Made by a program: the position numbers and the translations under genes
Shown: piece after piece, positions 1 through 8,768 of the stretch
Layout of the letters: the number at the start of each line of letters is the position of its first letter
How positions within the stretch are numbered: position 1 is the first letter of the stretch
Notes under the pieces: generated by a model
Seen by the model: the letters and a program-made list of their open reading frames with translations, nothing else
Told to the model about the DNA's origin: nothing
Databases searched by the model: none
Origin: Verrucomicrobiaceae bacterium
GTDB lineage: Bacteria; Verrucomicrobiota; Verrucomicrobiia; Verrucomicrobiales; Verrucomicrobiaceae
DNA length: 64,000 nt
Reading direction: 5' to 3'
NCBI GenBank assembly: GCA_947458455.1
Contig: CANGYJ010000015.1
Location: 1 to 64,000, forward strand

Positions 1-130
1 ACTCCACCACTCCACCACTCCACCACTCCACCACTCCACCACTCCACCACTCCACCACTCCACCACTCCACCACTCCACCACTCCACCACTCCACCACTC
101 CACCACTCCACCACTCCACCACTCCACCAC
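1..130. repeat. Tandem octamer array (ACTCCACC)
   Basis: Sixteen perfect head-to-tail copies of ACTCCACC fill bases 1-128, followed by two more matching bases. The array runs off the left edge of the window, so its true length is unknown. There are no spacers, so it is not a CRISPR. The period of eight breaks the reading frame. A degenerate array built on the same ACTCCA core recurs at 40327-40397. It ends about 60 bases before the sulfatase start, so it could influence that gene's promoter region. Confidence 0.97.
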
Positions 131-192
131 ACCCTCGCTTCTTCCGTAACCCGGATGAAAAGTACCTCGATCTGAGACGTTCCAGAGCGCTC

Positions 193-1614
193 ATGCGCCT
201 CCTTTCCTGTCTCCTCGCCCTTGCTTCCAGCCTCGCTGCGGCCGCGCCGCCGAACATCGTGATCATCTTCATGGACGACATGGGCTACGCCGATGTCGGC
301 TGCTTTGGTGCGCAGGGCTACCTGACGCCGAACATCGACAAGCTGGCCGCCGAAGGTCGCAAGTTCACCAATTTCCATGTGGCGCAGCCGGTTTGCAGTG
401 CCTCACGCACCGCCCTGCTCACGGGCTGCTATCCGAACCGCCTCGGCATGCATGGCGCTCTCGGGCCTTCGGCGAAGCATGGCATCCACGCCGATGAAAT
501 GACCATCGCCGAGCTGGTGAAGCAAAAGAACTACGCCACGGCGGCGGTGGGAAAATGGCACCTCGGTTCCCTGCCTCCGTTTTTGCCGGTGAAGCATGGT
601 TTCGATCAATACTACGGCATCCCCTACTCAAACGACATGTGGCCTTACCATCCACAGGCGAAGAAGGGCAGTTACCCGAAGCTGCCGATGATCGAAAACG
701 ACCGCATCATAGATGAAGAAATCACACCGGAAGATCAGACGCACCTCACCACGGACTACACGACGCGTGGGGTGAGCTTCATCGAGAAGAACAAGGACAA
801 GCCCTTCTTCCTCTACCTAGCGCACAGCATGGTGCATGTGCCGTTGTTTGTGAGCGAGAAGTTCAAGGGTAAGTCCGGCAAAGGTCTCTTTGGCGATGTG
901 ATGATGGAGGTGGACTGGTCCGTGGGCCAAATCATGGACACCCTGAAGAAAAATGGCCTCGAAGAGAACACCTGGGTGATCTTCACCTCCGACAACGGTC
1001 CGTGGCTCAGCTACGGCGACCACGCTGGCAGCGCCGGACCTCTCCGCGAGGGCAAAGGAAGCTGCTGGGAGGGCGGCACGCGTGTCTCCGGCATCATGAA
1101 ATGGCCTACCAAGATCCCCGCGGGCACCACCACAGATGCGATGATGATGACGATCGATATCTTGCCGACCATCGGTCACGTCATTGAGGCCAAGATCCCC
1201 GTTCACAAAATCGACGGCCTGAACTGCTGGTCCATCGTCGCCGGTGAAAAAGGCGCGGTGAACCCGCATGACTTCTACGCCTTCTACTACGAGCAAAATC
1301 AACTTCAGGCCATCACCAGCGGCGACGGGCGATGGAAACTCCAGCTCCCTCACAAGTATCGCAGCATCGCCGGCGTGACCGAACAGGCGCAGAACGGCAT
1401 TCCCGTGCTCTACCAACAGCATAGCATCGAGCAGCCGGAGCTTTACGATCTTTACACCGATCTCAGCGAATCGAAGAACGTGGCCGCAGCCTACCCCGAC
1501 GAGGTCGCGAAGCTTCAACGGCATGCGCAGACCATGCGCACGGAGTTGGGCGATAGCCTTATGAAGCAACCCACCGGCAGCGGCACTCGCGAGCCAGGCC
1601 GGGTGAAGGAGTGA
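193..1614 (+). CDS. Secreted sulfatase (arylsulfatase family)
   Basis: Formylglycine-dependent sulfatase that hydrolyses sulfate esters, probably on polysaccharides, in the periplasm or outside the cell. Residues 1-18 form a hydrophobic signal peptide. The metal-binding aspartates are in IIFMDDMGYAD (D28, D29). The signature CSASR at 68-72 has Cys68, the residue converted to formylglycine. GKWHLG at 120-125, the AHSMVHVP stretch and FTSDNGP supply further metal and active-site residues. The length of 473 aa is usual for the family. The ATG at 193 is directly followed by the signal peptide. The substrate cannot be read from the sequence. Many Verrucomicrobiota carry many such sulfatases for algal or mucin glycans. 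The next gene is convergent, with its stop one base away. Confidence 0.93.
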   Translation: MRLLSCLLALASSLAAAAPPNIVIIFMDDMGYADVGCFGAQGYLTPNIDKLAAEGRKFTNFHVAQPVCSASRTALLTGCYPNRLGMHGALGPSAKHGIHADEMTIAELVKQKNYATAAVGKWHLGSLPPFLPVKHGFDQYYGIPYSNDMWPYHPQAKKGSYPKLPMIENDRIIDEEITPEDQTHLTTDYTTRGVSFIEKNKDKPFFLYLAHSMVHVPLFVSEKFKGKSGKGLFGDVMMEVDWSVGQIMDTLKKNGLEENTWVIFTSDNGPWLSYGDHAGSAGPLREGKGSCWEGGTRVSGIMKWPTKIPAGTTTDAMMMTIDILPTIGHVIEAKIPVHKIDGLNCWSIVAGEKGAVNPHDFYAFYYEQNQLQAITSGDGRWKLQLPHKYRSIAGVTEQAQNGIPVLYQQHSIEQPELYDLYTDLSESKNVAAAYPDEVAKLQRHAQTMRTELGDSLMKQPTGSGTREPGRVKE

Positions 1615-1615
1615 G

Positions 1616-3493
1616 TCAGTTGCTGGCGAGGTGCTGCTCCAGTTTACGCACTTTCTCCCTTAGATTCACATCAGCGGGGAGTATCGCGCTGGCCTGACGA
1701 AAGTGGGTGAGAGACTCCCGAAGCTGCCCCTGTTCGGCGCGAATGATGCCGAGCAGACGATGCGTGAAGGCATTGCGGCGGTCTTTCTCCAGCACCGCCG
1801 TGAGTAATTCGGCTGCCTCATCCTTCTTGCCCGTTTGGAATAAGCCGAGCGCTTTCGTGTAGAGCATGGCGGGAGTAGTCGCCGATCCTGGACTGTGCTC
1901 ATTCAGTCGTTCGATCTCGCTGATGGCCTCCTGCGGACGGCCGAGACGGAGAAGCGAGTTGGATAGGTTCAGCACGCCATTGGAAAAGGCGGGTTCGATT
2001 AGGACGGACTTGCGGAAGCACTCCGCGGCCTGCTTTTCACTCCCCTTGCCCGTGAGAGCCACGCCGAGATTGCTCCACACGCGGTATTTGCCGGGGCTTT
2101 TCTCCGAGGCATCAGCCCAGAGCGTCTCCGCGCTTCGCCAGACGAGATTTCGAATCGCCGTCGTCGCCGAGAAGGCGAGTAAAACGCAGCCAGTGAGGGC
2201 ATGCACGAGCCGTGGGCGCTGCAGGACGGCTCCACGCAGCGCATCGAGCAGGCAGACGAGCACGATGAAAATGCCAGCCGAGGGCAAATAGCTGCGGTGC
2301 TCGGCCACCATATCGGGCAAGGGCACAAAACCCGAGGAAATGGAGATGCCGAGGTAAAACCACAGCACTCCAGCCAGCACGAGCCGTGTACGAAGATCCA
2401 CCTCACGCATGACGCGATAGCCAAAGGTGGCAAGGGTGATGAGGCCGAGATGCAGGAGCAGCGCACCAGCCACCGGCCAGCTCAGCAGCGTGCTGTGCGT
2501 GTCCCACGCGGGATCAATGTTCTGCCCGGAGGGCCAGAGCATGAGCCGCAGGTAGTGGGCGATGACGGTGAGCTGCGTGAGCAGGTATTGCAGATGCGTC
2601 ACCGGCTCGTCGCGGGAATTCACGATGTTCAGCCCGGCACTGAGATCGAGGCCGCCACCATTCAGCGCAGCGGAGGATATGAGCACGAGCATCGGGATGA
2701 CAGGCAGGCACGCGAGCAGCGGCCAAGCACGGCGGAGGGAAGTCTTCCACACGGTGCCTGCCACGAGCACATCGAGCAGCGCGATGAGCAGCGGCGTGAC
2801 GACAGCGCACTCCTTCGTGAGCATGCCCAAAAGCATCACCACAGCCGCAGAGGCTCGGAAACGAATGACGCGTGCTTTTTCGAGCCCGTTCTCCGTGGAG
2901 CGAAAATACAGCCAGGCGGCCAGCAGGCTCCAAAAGGCCGCCAGCGAGGTAAAACGCTGCACGATGTAGGTGACGGACTCGACGGCGAGCGGATGCGACG
3001 CGAAGAGAAGAGCCGCAGCGGCGGGAATAAAGGCGGTGGAGGACTCGGAGATCTTGCCCGCCTTCGTCAATCGGCTCATCAGCAACCGCAGCACCGCCCA
3101 GAGCAGAAGGCTGTTCGCGGTATGAAGGAGCACATTCACGAGGCGGAAGCCCCAGGTGTTCCAACCACCGAGCAGGTGGTTCAAATAGAAGGTGGCATAC
3201 GAGACTGGCCGGGTGACGAAATTGATCGCGAGATCAGGATCGAGGCCCATCTGCTGCGGCGCGTTCACAAACTCATGAAAGCGAAACGGATAGCCAAAGC
3301 TCTCGGGGCGAAAAAAGGGGTTGTTGAGGAGATAGGTGTCGTCATCGAACACCATTGGGAATGGCAGCGTCCAGCCGTAAAGAGCCGCGCAGAGCAACAC
3401 GATGGTCGCAGGCACCTTCCAGGCTCGCGGTGCGATAGCGGGCATTGGGGAGGCGGAGGCTTTGACGGGACGTTTGCGTGCTTTTTTTGCCAT
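1616..3493 (-). CDS. TMTC-like membrane glycosyltransferase-like protein with C-terminal TPRs
   Basis: A multi-pass membrane protein of 625 aa. The N-terminus is basic, then a membrane helix leads into FDDDTYLLNNPFF (residues 49-61), the acidic first-loop motif of the GT-C/TMTC-like family. About ten hydrophobic segments follow to residue 450, then tetratricopeptide repeats from about 470 to the end (VWSNLGVALTGKGSEKQA and later units). GT-C proteins move sugars from lipid-phosphate carriers onto outer acceptors, which fits the GT2 and amino-sugar genes upstream in the same direction. The start is taken at ATG 3493 because the 16 extra residues possible from 3541 do not look like a signal and no ribosome site is seen there. 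The enzyme activity is inferred. Confidence 0.72.
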   Translation of the reverse strand: MAKKARKRPVKASASPMPAIAPRAWKVPATIVLLCAALYGWTLPFPMVFDDDTYLLNNPFFRPESFGYPFRFHEFVNAPQQMGLDPDLAINFVTRPVSYATFYLNHLLGGWNTWGFRLVNVLLHTANSLLLWAVLRLLMSRLTKAGKISESSTAFIPAAAALLFASHPLAVESVTYIVQRFTSLAAFWSLLAAWLYFRSTENGLEKARVIRFRASAAVVMLLGMLTKECAVVTPLLIALLDVLVAGTVWKTSLRRAWPLLACLPVIPMLVLISSAALNGGGLDLSAGLNIVNSRDEPVTHLQYLLTQLTVIAHYLRLMLWPSGQNIDPAWDTHSTLLSWPVAGALLLHLGLITLATFGYRVMREVDLRTRLVLAGVLWFYLGISISSGFVPLPDMVAEHRSYLPSAGIFIVLVCLLDALRGAVLQRPRLVHALTGCVLLAFSATTAIRNLVWRSAETLWADASEKSPGKYRVWSNLGVALTGKGSEKQAAECFRKSVLIEPAFSNGVLNLSNSLLRLGRPQEAISEIERLNEHSPGSATTPAMLYTKALGLFQTGKKDEAAELLTAVLEKDRRNAFTHRLLGIIRAEQGQLRESLTHFRQASAILPADVNLREKVRKLEQHLASN

Positions 3494-3563
3494 GCATTCA
3501 CTTTGCCGCGAGGCCAGCCGAAGAGGCAAAAGACATGGCATGTCACGTCACACGCCACAGGCC

Positions 3564-4241
3564 TTAAGCGCCGTTGTCACGCACCCACTGGCCGGCACGC
3601 AGATAAAGCTCGGCGGCGCTGCGGAGCTGGAGCTTGTCCTTGATGCGGGCGCGGTAGGTCTCGACGGTGGAATCACCGAGGTTGAGGGCGGTGGCGATGT
3701 CCTTCGTGCTTTTGCCACGTCCGAGCATCTGGAAGACCTCCAGCTCGCGATCCGCCAGTGTTTCCACGGCTGCCAGCGTGCTGGCTGTCGTGCGCTTCTG
3801 GCTCATGCGCTGGAGCAGGCGGGCGGTGACGCGGTGGCTGGCATAAATCTCGCCCGCCATCACGCAGCGGATGGCTTTGACGACCTCGGAAGAAGCTTCG
3901 TTTTTCGTGATGTAACCGCGGGCACCGGCACGGAGGGCACGCTCAGCATAAAGATCCTCGTCATGCATGGAAAGCACGAGCACCTGCACCTCCAAATCGA
4001 GGGCCTTGATGTCTTTGAGAAGCTCCAGGCCGCTAGAGCCGCCGCGCAACGTGAGATCGACGATGGCGATATCCGGCTTCTCCTTTTCGAGGAGGATCAT
4101 GGCATCGCGGTTGTTGTCCGCCTCACCGCAGATTGTGACGCCAATCTCGCGGGTGATGAGCTGGATGAGATGCTCGCGGAACATGGGATGATCCTCGACG
4201 ATGAGCACACGGGCAGGCTTGGACTTGGCAGAGATTGGCAT
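3564..4241 (-). CDS. NarL/FixJ-family response regulator
   Basis: A 225-aa transcription factor with an N-terminal receiver and a C-terminal LuxR-type helix-turn-helix. In the receiver, VLIVEDH provides the acidic pocket (E16, D17) and Asp62 in AIVDLTLRGG is the phosphoacceptor. The HTH covers about residues 160-215 (LADRELEVFQMLGRG, then STKDIATALNLGDSTVETY). It is the cognate of the kinase immediately upstream, 28 bases away. A longer frame to 4346 exists but would overlap the kinase and adds no domain sequence, so ATG 4241 is chosen. It probably controls the operon it sits in or envelope genes. No operator was identified. Confidence 0.92.
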   Translation of the reverse strand: MPISAKSKPARVLIVEDHPMFREHLIQLITREIGVTICGEADNNRDAMILLEKEKPDIAIVDLTLRGGSSGLELLKDIKALDLEVQVLVLSMHDEDLYAERALRAGARGYITKNEASSEVVKAIRCVMAGEIYASHRVTARLLQRMSQKRTTASTLAAVETLADRELEVFQMLGRGKSTKDIATALNLGDSTVETYRARIKDKLQLRSAAELYLRAGQWVRDNGA

Positions 4242-4269
4242 GGTGGAAGTATAGGTTCGGAAGTTGCAA

Positions 4270-5343
4270 TTATTCGCGGTGGAGCGGCACCACGCAGCGC
4301 ATCGTGGCACCACGGGGATCGGGGGCAGACATGACAAGGCTGGCACCGATCATCTGGGCTCGGTAGCGCATCGTGCGCATCCCCATGCCGCCATCCTTGC
4401 GGGGATGGATAGGGAAGCCTTTGCCGTCATCCACCACCGTCAGCACGATGGATTCCACCCCGCCGTCGATCTTGATATGAACATGCTGCGCACCGCCATG
4501 ACGCACGGAATTGGCCACCGCCTCCTGAGCGATGCGGTAGAGGTGCATCGCCGCTTCGGGAGGAGAAATTTGCACATCGCCAGTTTCCTCCACTTCGATC
4601 TGCACGCCCGTGAGCCGTGAGGTGGAGCGGGCCAGCTCACTGAGGGCCACGGCGATACCGTGACGATCCACATGCACCGGAAAAATACCCCGTGCGAGAC
4701 CTCGCGCCTCGCTGACGGCCTCCAGGATGGATTGCTGGATAAGCTCCGCATCCTGCGCGGACTCATTCTTCTGCGTGTGAAGGTCATCCGCTAGCGAGCG
4801 AGCGGCCAGGCCGATGGCGGCAAGGTGCTGGCAGAGGCCATCATGCAAATCCTGGCCGATGCGCTGCTGCTCGTGCTCGCTCACCGCCACCAGATCGGCC
4901 TCGAGCTGGCGGCGCTCCTCCAGCGCCTCGATGCGGGCGGAGTCCGCCTCCTGGCGGTTACGCACGGCAGTGACGGCATAGGCCACCACGCTGAAGAAAA
5001 TCACCCGGCTCATCGTGGCCCATAGATAACCGAGCGTCGTCTCGTAGGGATGGGTGTCGTAATTGGAGGCCCACCAAAAGACGCCGCAGATCACCGCCAT
5101 GCCATACCCAGCTCGATTGCCAGCCCACCACACCGCCATCAAGATGGGGATGGCATAGAAAACGAACAAGCTCAGCTCCCACGTCGTGCTGCGGTCGATC
5201 CAGGCCATGCCAGTCGCCAGCACCAGCGGCAGCAGCAGCGCCACAATATCCGGCTGGCGGCGCATGAATTGCGTGAGCCTGGCCCAGGGGCTGGATGGCG
5301 TTTCGAGGTCCGGTGGAAGGGAGATGGAGGCGTCAGAAGTCAT
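4270..5343 (-). CDS. NarL-type (HisKA_3) membrane sensor histidine kinase
   Basis: A 357-aa sensor kinase. Residues about 33-125 carry four hydrophobic segments with very short loops, so the input is probably sensed in the membrane. A coiled coil follows at 130-158. The dimerisation box QQRIGQDLHDGLCQHLA places the phosphoacceptor at His167, typical of HisKA_3 kinases paired with NarL regulators. The HATPase_c domain follows, with the N-box in EAVANSVRHG and the G-boxes in DDGKGF and GGMGMRTM. The start codon overlaps the stop of the upstream sugar isomerase as ATGA, so the two are probably translationally coupled. That coupling ties the two-component system to sugar modification. The signal sensed is unknown. 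Confidence 0.93.
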   Translation of the reverse strand: MTSDASISLPPDLETPSSPWARLTQFMRRQPDIVALLLPLVLATGMAWIDRSTTWELSLFVFYAIPILMAVWWAGNRAGYGMAVICGVFWWASNYDTHPYETTLGYLWATMSRVIFFSVVAYAVTAVRNRQEADSARIEALEERRQLEADLVAVSEHEQQRIGQDLHDGLCQHLAAIGLAARSLADDLHTQKNESAQDAELIQQSILEAVSEARGLARGIFPVHVDRHGIAVALSELARSTSRLTGVQIEVEETGDVQISPPEAAMHLYRIAQEAVANSVRHGGAQHVHIKIDGGVESIVLTVVDDGKGFPIHPRKDGGMGMRTMRYRAQMIGASLVMSAPDPRGATMRCVVPLHRE

Positions 5344-5789
5344 GGTTTCATCGTATCTCGTATGATGCTCAAAAACTCGTGATAATCGCGGATATAATCA
5401 CCCGGATCGTAGCCGTGTGAGGCCAGCACGAGCAAGACGGAATCCACGCTGTGCCCGCTGGCCTCCGCCCACACCATCGGCGGCACCTGCACGCCGATCT
5501 CCGGCCGGTCCAACACGATCTCCTCCTGCCGAGTGCCGTCGTCCATACGTAAGCGGCAGGTGCCGTGGGCGCTGACGAGGAATTGACTGCACACGCGGTG
5601 CGCATGCTCTCCCCGCACCTGGCTGCCGGGGATGGCATAGGTCCAAAAGCAGCGCACCGGTTGAAACGGCAGCGCCTCGGCGAATTCGATCACCGCCAGG
5701 TCTCCCCGCACGGCATCACACACATGGCGCAGTTCCACCACCTTCACCCCGCGCACGGCGGATTCGCGCATCGTCATCGGGGCGATCAT
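5340..5789 (-). CDS. FdtA/QdtA-type dTDP-4-oxo-6-deoxyhexose 3,4-ketoisomerase (cupin)
   Basis: A 149-aa single-cupin protein of the FdtA/QdtA/WxcM family, which isomerises dTDP-4-keto-6-deoxyglucose to the 3-keto sugar before transamination. Family signatures are RGEHAHRVCSQFLVSAHG (the cupin active-site histidines) and IGVQVPPMVWAE, with a C-terminal YDPGDYIRDYHEFL. The start at 5789 is set by a strong AGGAGG seven bases upstream and by the ATGA overlap with the GT2 stop. A longer frame to 6017 only reads through the GT2 gene. With the DegT aminotransferase two genes upstream it would make a 3-amino-3,6-dideoxyhexose. Whether the product is the galacto or gluco form cannot be told from sequence alone. 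Confidence 0.88.
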   Translation of the reverse strand: MIAPMTMRESAVRGVKVVELRHVCDAVRGDLAVIEFAEALPFQPVRCFWTYAIPGSQVRGEHAHRVCSQFLVSAHGTCRLRMDDGTRQEEIVLDRPEIGVQVPPMVWAEASGHSVDSVLLVLASHGYDPGDYIRDYHEFLSIIRDTMKP

Positions 5790-6757
5790 GCGAGCACCTC
5801 CTGATGAGTGAAAACCTCCCGCACGAGCGACTGCGGCCTGCCTGCCACCGTGAGAAAAGCACGCCCCACATACTCGCCAATGATGCCGAGTATCAGCAAC
5901 TGCGCCCCGCTGAAGATCGCCAAGGCGCCCATCAGCGAAGGCCATCCCGCCTGTCGGGACTCGACGACCATCAACTCCGCTGCCACCGCGCCCAGCAGCA
6001 GCACGCCGCCTGCGCAAAGCACCACACCCAGCACCGAGGCGATGCGCAGCGGCATCACGCTAAAGCCAAACAACAACCCGCAGGCCAGCCGCACCAGCTT
6101 TCGCAGCGTGTAGCCACTCTTGCCGCTCGCCCGTGGCTCATGCGCCACCTTCAGCCGCGTGAAGCGATTCGTCGCCCCGAGGATGAGCCCGTCGAGATAC
6201 GGAAACGGGCTGCGATGATCCGCCACGCGGTCGATCAATTCACGCCGCAGCGCCCGAAAGCTCGACAGATACAGCTCACGCGGCTTGCCGAGCAAAAACG
6301 TGGCGCAGGCATTCGCCAGCCGGCTGCCCGCATTTCGCCACCCGGCATGCTTTTTGTCCTCGTAGAAGGTGTAGGCCACCTCCGCCTCGGAGGCCCGCAG
6401 ATGCTCCAGCAAGCGGCGAGCCTCAGAAACGGGGTTTTGCAGGTCATCATCCAGGTTCACCACGAAGCGACCCGTCGAACGCCGCCAGCCTTCGAGCACC
6501 GCCGCATGCTCACCGTAGTTTCGGGCCAGTTCGACGAGCGTTACCGGCACGGGAAAATCGGTCAGCAGCTTTTGCGCCTCTGAAAAAGTGCCGTCCGTAC
6601 TGCCATCATCCACCAGCACGAGTTCCCAGCTATCCCGCAGCGTCATCGCCTCCGCCCGAAAGGCTCCTAGGAGAGGACGCAGCATCTCCCCCGTGTTGTG
6701 AAGCGGGACGACGAAGCTGAAATCGGGGGCTGGGTGCGGCATGGAAGACAGCATCAT
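5786..6757 (-). CDS. GT2 polyprenyl-phosphate glycosyltransferase (GtrB/ArnC-like)
   Basis: A family 2 glycosyltransferase of about 323 aa. The GT-A domain opens with FSFVVPLHNTGE, then VLVDDGSTDGTF and the nucleotide/metal motif NLDDDLQNP. Two membrane segments close the protein (around LVRLACGLLFGFSVMPLRI and LLLGAVAAELMV, then LLILGIIGEYVG). This architecture is that of DPM1/GtrB/ArnC enzymes, which load a sugar onto undecaprenyl phosphate at the cytoplasmic face. The sugar could be the amino-deoxyhexose made by the flanking genes. ATG 6757 is preferred because GAGGTGG lies nine bases upstream; ATG 6742 and 6784 are alternatives. It overlaps the downstream isomerase as ATGA. Confidence 0.88.
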   Translation of the reverse strand: MMLSSMPHPAPDFSFVVPLHNTGEMLRPLLGAFRAEAMTLRDSWELVLVDDGSTDGTFSEAQKLLTDFPVPVTLVELARNYGEHAAVLEGWRRSTGRFVVNLDDDLQNPVSEARRLLEHLRASEAEVAYTFYEDKKHAGWRNAGSRLANACATFLLGKPRELYLSSFRALRRELIDRVADHRSPFPYLDGLILGATNRFTRLKVAHEPRASGKSGYTLRKLVRLACGLLFGFSVMPLRIASVLGVVLCAGGVLLLGAVAAELMVVESRQAGWPSLMGALAIFSGAQLLILGIIGEYVGRAFLTVAGRPQSLVREVFTHQEVLA

Positions 6758-6830
6758 GAGAACACGCCACCTCGAAGCATGCACATGACCTCCGGTGTGG
6801 CGTTTTTTGCCACCTAAATGTCATGAAAGC

Positions 6831-7556
6831 TCATTCCTTGATCGTCCCGTGGCTTCTCGCCACGACATGCAGCGAAGTCCCGAACGGCAGCCGCGTGTGT
6901 CGGCAGAGCGCCGCATCGAGCTTCCCACCCGCCGCGAGCAAGGCATTCAACCAACGCGGCGGCATCACCAGATCTCCGCCCGCGCTTTGCGAAAGCCACC
7001 GGTGCAACAGCAGCGGCAGGAAGAGCCAGGCATTCCAGTAATGCGCCTCCACGATCTCAAAGCCATGCGTTCGCAGCAGCCGCTTCAATGACCGCAGCCG
7101 GTAGCGGCGCACGCCATCCACTGCCGCGTCATGCGCTCCGCGCAGGCAATCAAAGGCGGGCACATTCAGGATGAGTACGCCGCCACGTTTCAGCACGCGA
7201 CGCATCTCCGAGAGCACCAGATGCTCGTCCACTTGGGCATGATAAAGCACATCGAGACTCAGCACCGCCTCGAAGGATTCATCCGCATACGGCAAGGCAT
7301 GCACACTCGAAACGAGTACACGCTCCAGCCGTCGTGCTCGGCAGTGCTCCACCGCCTCCGGCGCGATGTCGCAGCCATGCGTCTGCCATGCGTTCAGCAG
7401 AGAAAGCATGCCGCCCGTGCCACAACCCGCATCGAGCAAGCTCCTTCCCTTCGGCACCATTCGACTCAAAGACCGCTCCACCTGCCCTCGCAGCACGCGA
7501 TACCACCAGTGCTCGTCTTCCACCTGCCGCATGAGTTGATACTGGCCCGCCTTCAT
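6831..7556 (-). CDS. Class I SAM-dependent methyltransferase
   Basis: A 241-aa methyltransferase of the Methyltransf_11 type. Motif I is SLLDAGCGTGGMLSLL. The central strand motif VLSLDVLYHAQVD and the post-motif EMRRVLKRGGVLILNVPAF are also clear. The N-terminal EDEHWWYRVLR pattern is common in methyltransferases of glycan clusters. A hydrophobic stretch near WLFLPLLLHRWL may touch the membrane. ATG 7556 overlaps the aminotransferase stop as ATGA, which decides the start over the longer frame to 7583. The context suggests methylation of a sugar or of a lipid-linked intermediate. The substrate is not known. Confidence 0.88.
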   Translation of the reverse strand: MKAGQYQLMRQVEDEHWWYRVLRGQVERSLSRMVPKGRSLLDAGCGTGGMLSLLNAWQTHGCDIAPEAVEHCRARRLERVLVSSVHALPYADESFEAVLSLDVLYHAQVDEHLVLSEMRRVLKRGGVLILNVPAFDCLRGAHDAAVDGVRRYRLRSLKRLLRTHGFEIVEAHYWNAWLFLPLLLHRWLSQSAGGDLVMPPRWLNALLAAGGKLDAALCRHTRLPFGTSLHVVARSHGTIKE

Positions 7557-8638
7557 GCTGGGAAATCCTCCACCGCTGCACAAACCGCGTCGATTGCCGC
7601 CTCACTCAAATAGGGATGCAGCGGCAGCGAAAGCACCTCACGCACCGCTTTCTCCGCCACCGGAAAGCGCTCCGCGCAGGCAAACGCAGGCTGCTGATGC
7701 AGCGCCGCCGGATACAGCACGGCCGAGAGCACGCCGCGAAGCTTCAAATGCGCCTGCAACGCATCCCGATGCTCCGACCTGATGACAAACTGATGAAACG
7801 CATGCTCACAGCCCTCCCGCACCAGCGGCAGCCGCACACCGCGAAGTCGTGAAAGGTAGCATGAGGCGAGTTCGCGACGTTTGGCGACCTGCGCCGGAAG
7901 TGAGGGCAGCTTCACCCGCAGCATGGCCGCCTGCATCTCATCAAGGCGGCTGTTGATGCCCGGCAGCTCGCTGACATGCCGCTGCCGCCAGCCATATTCC
8001 CGCAGGCAGCGCAGCTTTTCCGCCAAACCAGCCTCCGAGGTCCAAACCGCACCTGCATCGCCGAGAGCACCCAGATTCTTCGTGGGATAAAAACTCCACA
8101 CCGAGGCCCGCCCGAGCGTTCCGATGGCTTTTTGTTCAAAGCGAGCCTCGTGAGCCTGCGAAGCATCTTCGATCAAAAGCACGCCCTGAGCTTCGCACAC
8201 CTCTTCGAGAGCTTTCCATTCACACGGATGCCCATAAAGATGCACCGCCAGCACCGCTTTGATGCCGCACTGCTTTTCCAGCACCTGTCGAAGCGCCTGC
8301 GGACAAAGCGTCAGCGTCTCCTCCACATCGCAAAGCACTACGCATGCTCCCGCCCGCCTCACCGCCGCCGCCACGGCGGATGGAGCCAGCACCGGAACGA
8401 TCACGCCATTCCCTGCCCCGATTTCCATGGCTCGCAGCAGCAGCTCAATGGCATCCGTGCCGCTCGCCACGCCGACGACATGTCCACCTCCGAGAAACGA
8501 AGCAAACTCCGCCTCAAAGGCCTTCACTTCCTCACCCAGGATGAAGCGACCACTTTGCAGCACGCGTTGCACCGCCAGCATCAGCGCCTCATGATGATGC
8601 CGCTGGTCCTCGGCGGGAAATTCAGGAAACAGTGGCAT
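7553..8638 (-). CDS. DegT/DnrJ/EryC1/StrS-family sugar aminotransferase (FdtB/QdtB-like)
   Basis: A PLP-dependent nucleotide-sugar aminotransferase of 361 aa, the usual family length. GVASGTDAIELLLRA binds the cofactor phosphate. IEDASQAHEA is the conserved aspartate region. Lys187 in SFYPTKNLGALGD is the Schiff-base lysine. With the FdtA-type isomerase downstream it would convert the dTDP-3-keto-6-deoxyhexose to the 3-amino sugar. Start ATG 8638 has GGAAGTGA five bases upstream and matches family N-termini, unlike the longer frame to 8674. It is the first gene of the minus-strand run. The promoter should lie in 8639-8768, shared with the divergent gene. Confidence 0.9.
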   Translation of the reverse strand: MPLFPEFPAEDQRHHHEALMLAVQRVLQSGRFILGEEVKAFEAEFASFLGGGHVVGVASGTDAIELLLRAMEIGAGNGVIVPVLAPSAVAAAVRRAGACVVLCDVEETLTLCPQALRQVLEKQCGIKAVLAVHLYGHPCEWKALEEVCEAQGVLLIEDASQAHEARFEQKAIGTLGRASVWSFYPTKNLGALGDAGAVWTSEAGLAEKLRCLREYGWRQRHVSELPGINSRLDEMQAAMLRVKLPSLPAQVAKRRELASCYLSRLRGVRLPLVREGCEHAFHQFVIRSEHRDALQAHLKLRGVLSAVLYPAALHQQPAFACAERFPVAEKAVREVLSLPLHPYLSEAAIDAVCAAVEDFPA

Positions 8639-8768
8639 GCAGGTCACTTCCACCCTCGCTCGCACCTGCCGCAACAGTCAGCTCTTGTAGCGGCGGCGTT
8701 CACATCTCCGTCATTCTCGTCGCACTGCGGATTGCATCCCCGGAGATTCATCGTAAAAACTGCCCCTC

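Noticed and set aside
1-130. CRISPR array at the window start
   Set aside because: Copies are directly contiguous with no spacers, and no cas gene is in the window.
2201-3643. Long plus-strand open frame opposite the TMTC-like gene
   Set aside because: It is rich in Arg, His and Gln without hydrophobic cores and mirrors the third-position GC bias of the real gene on the other strand.
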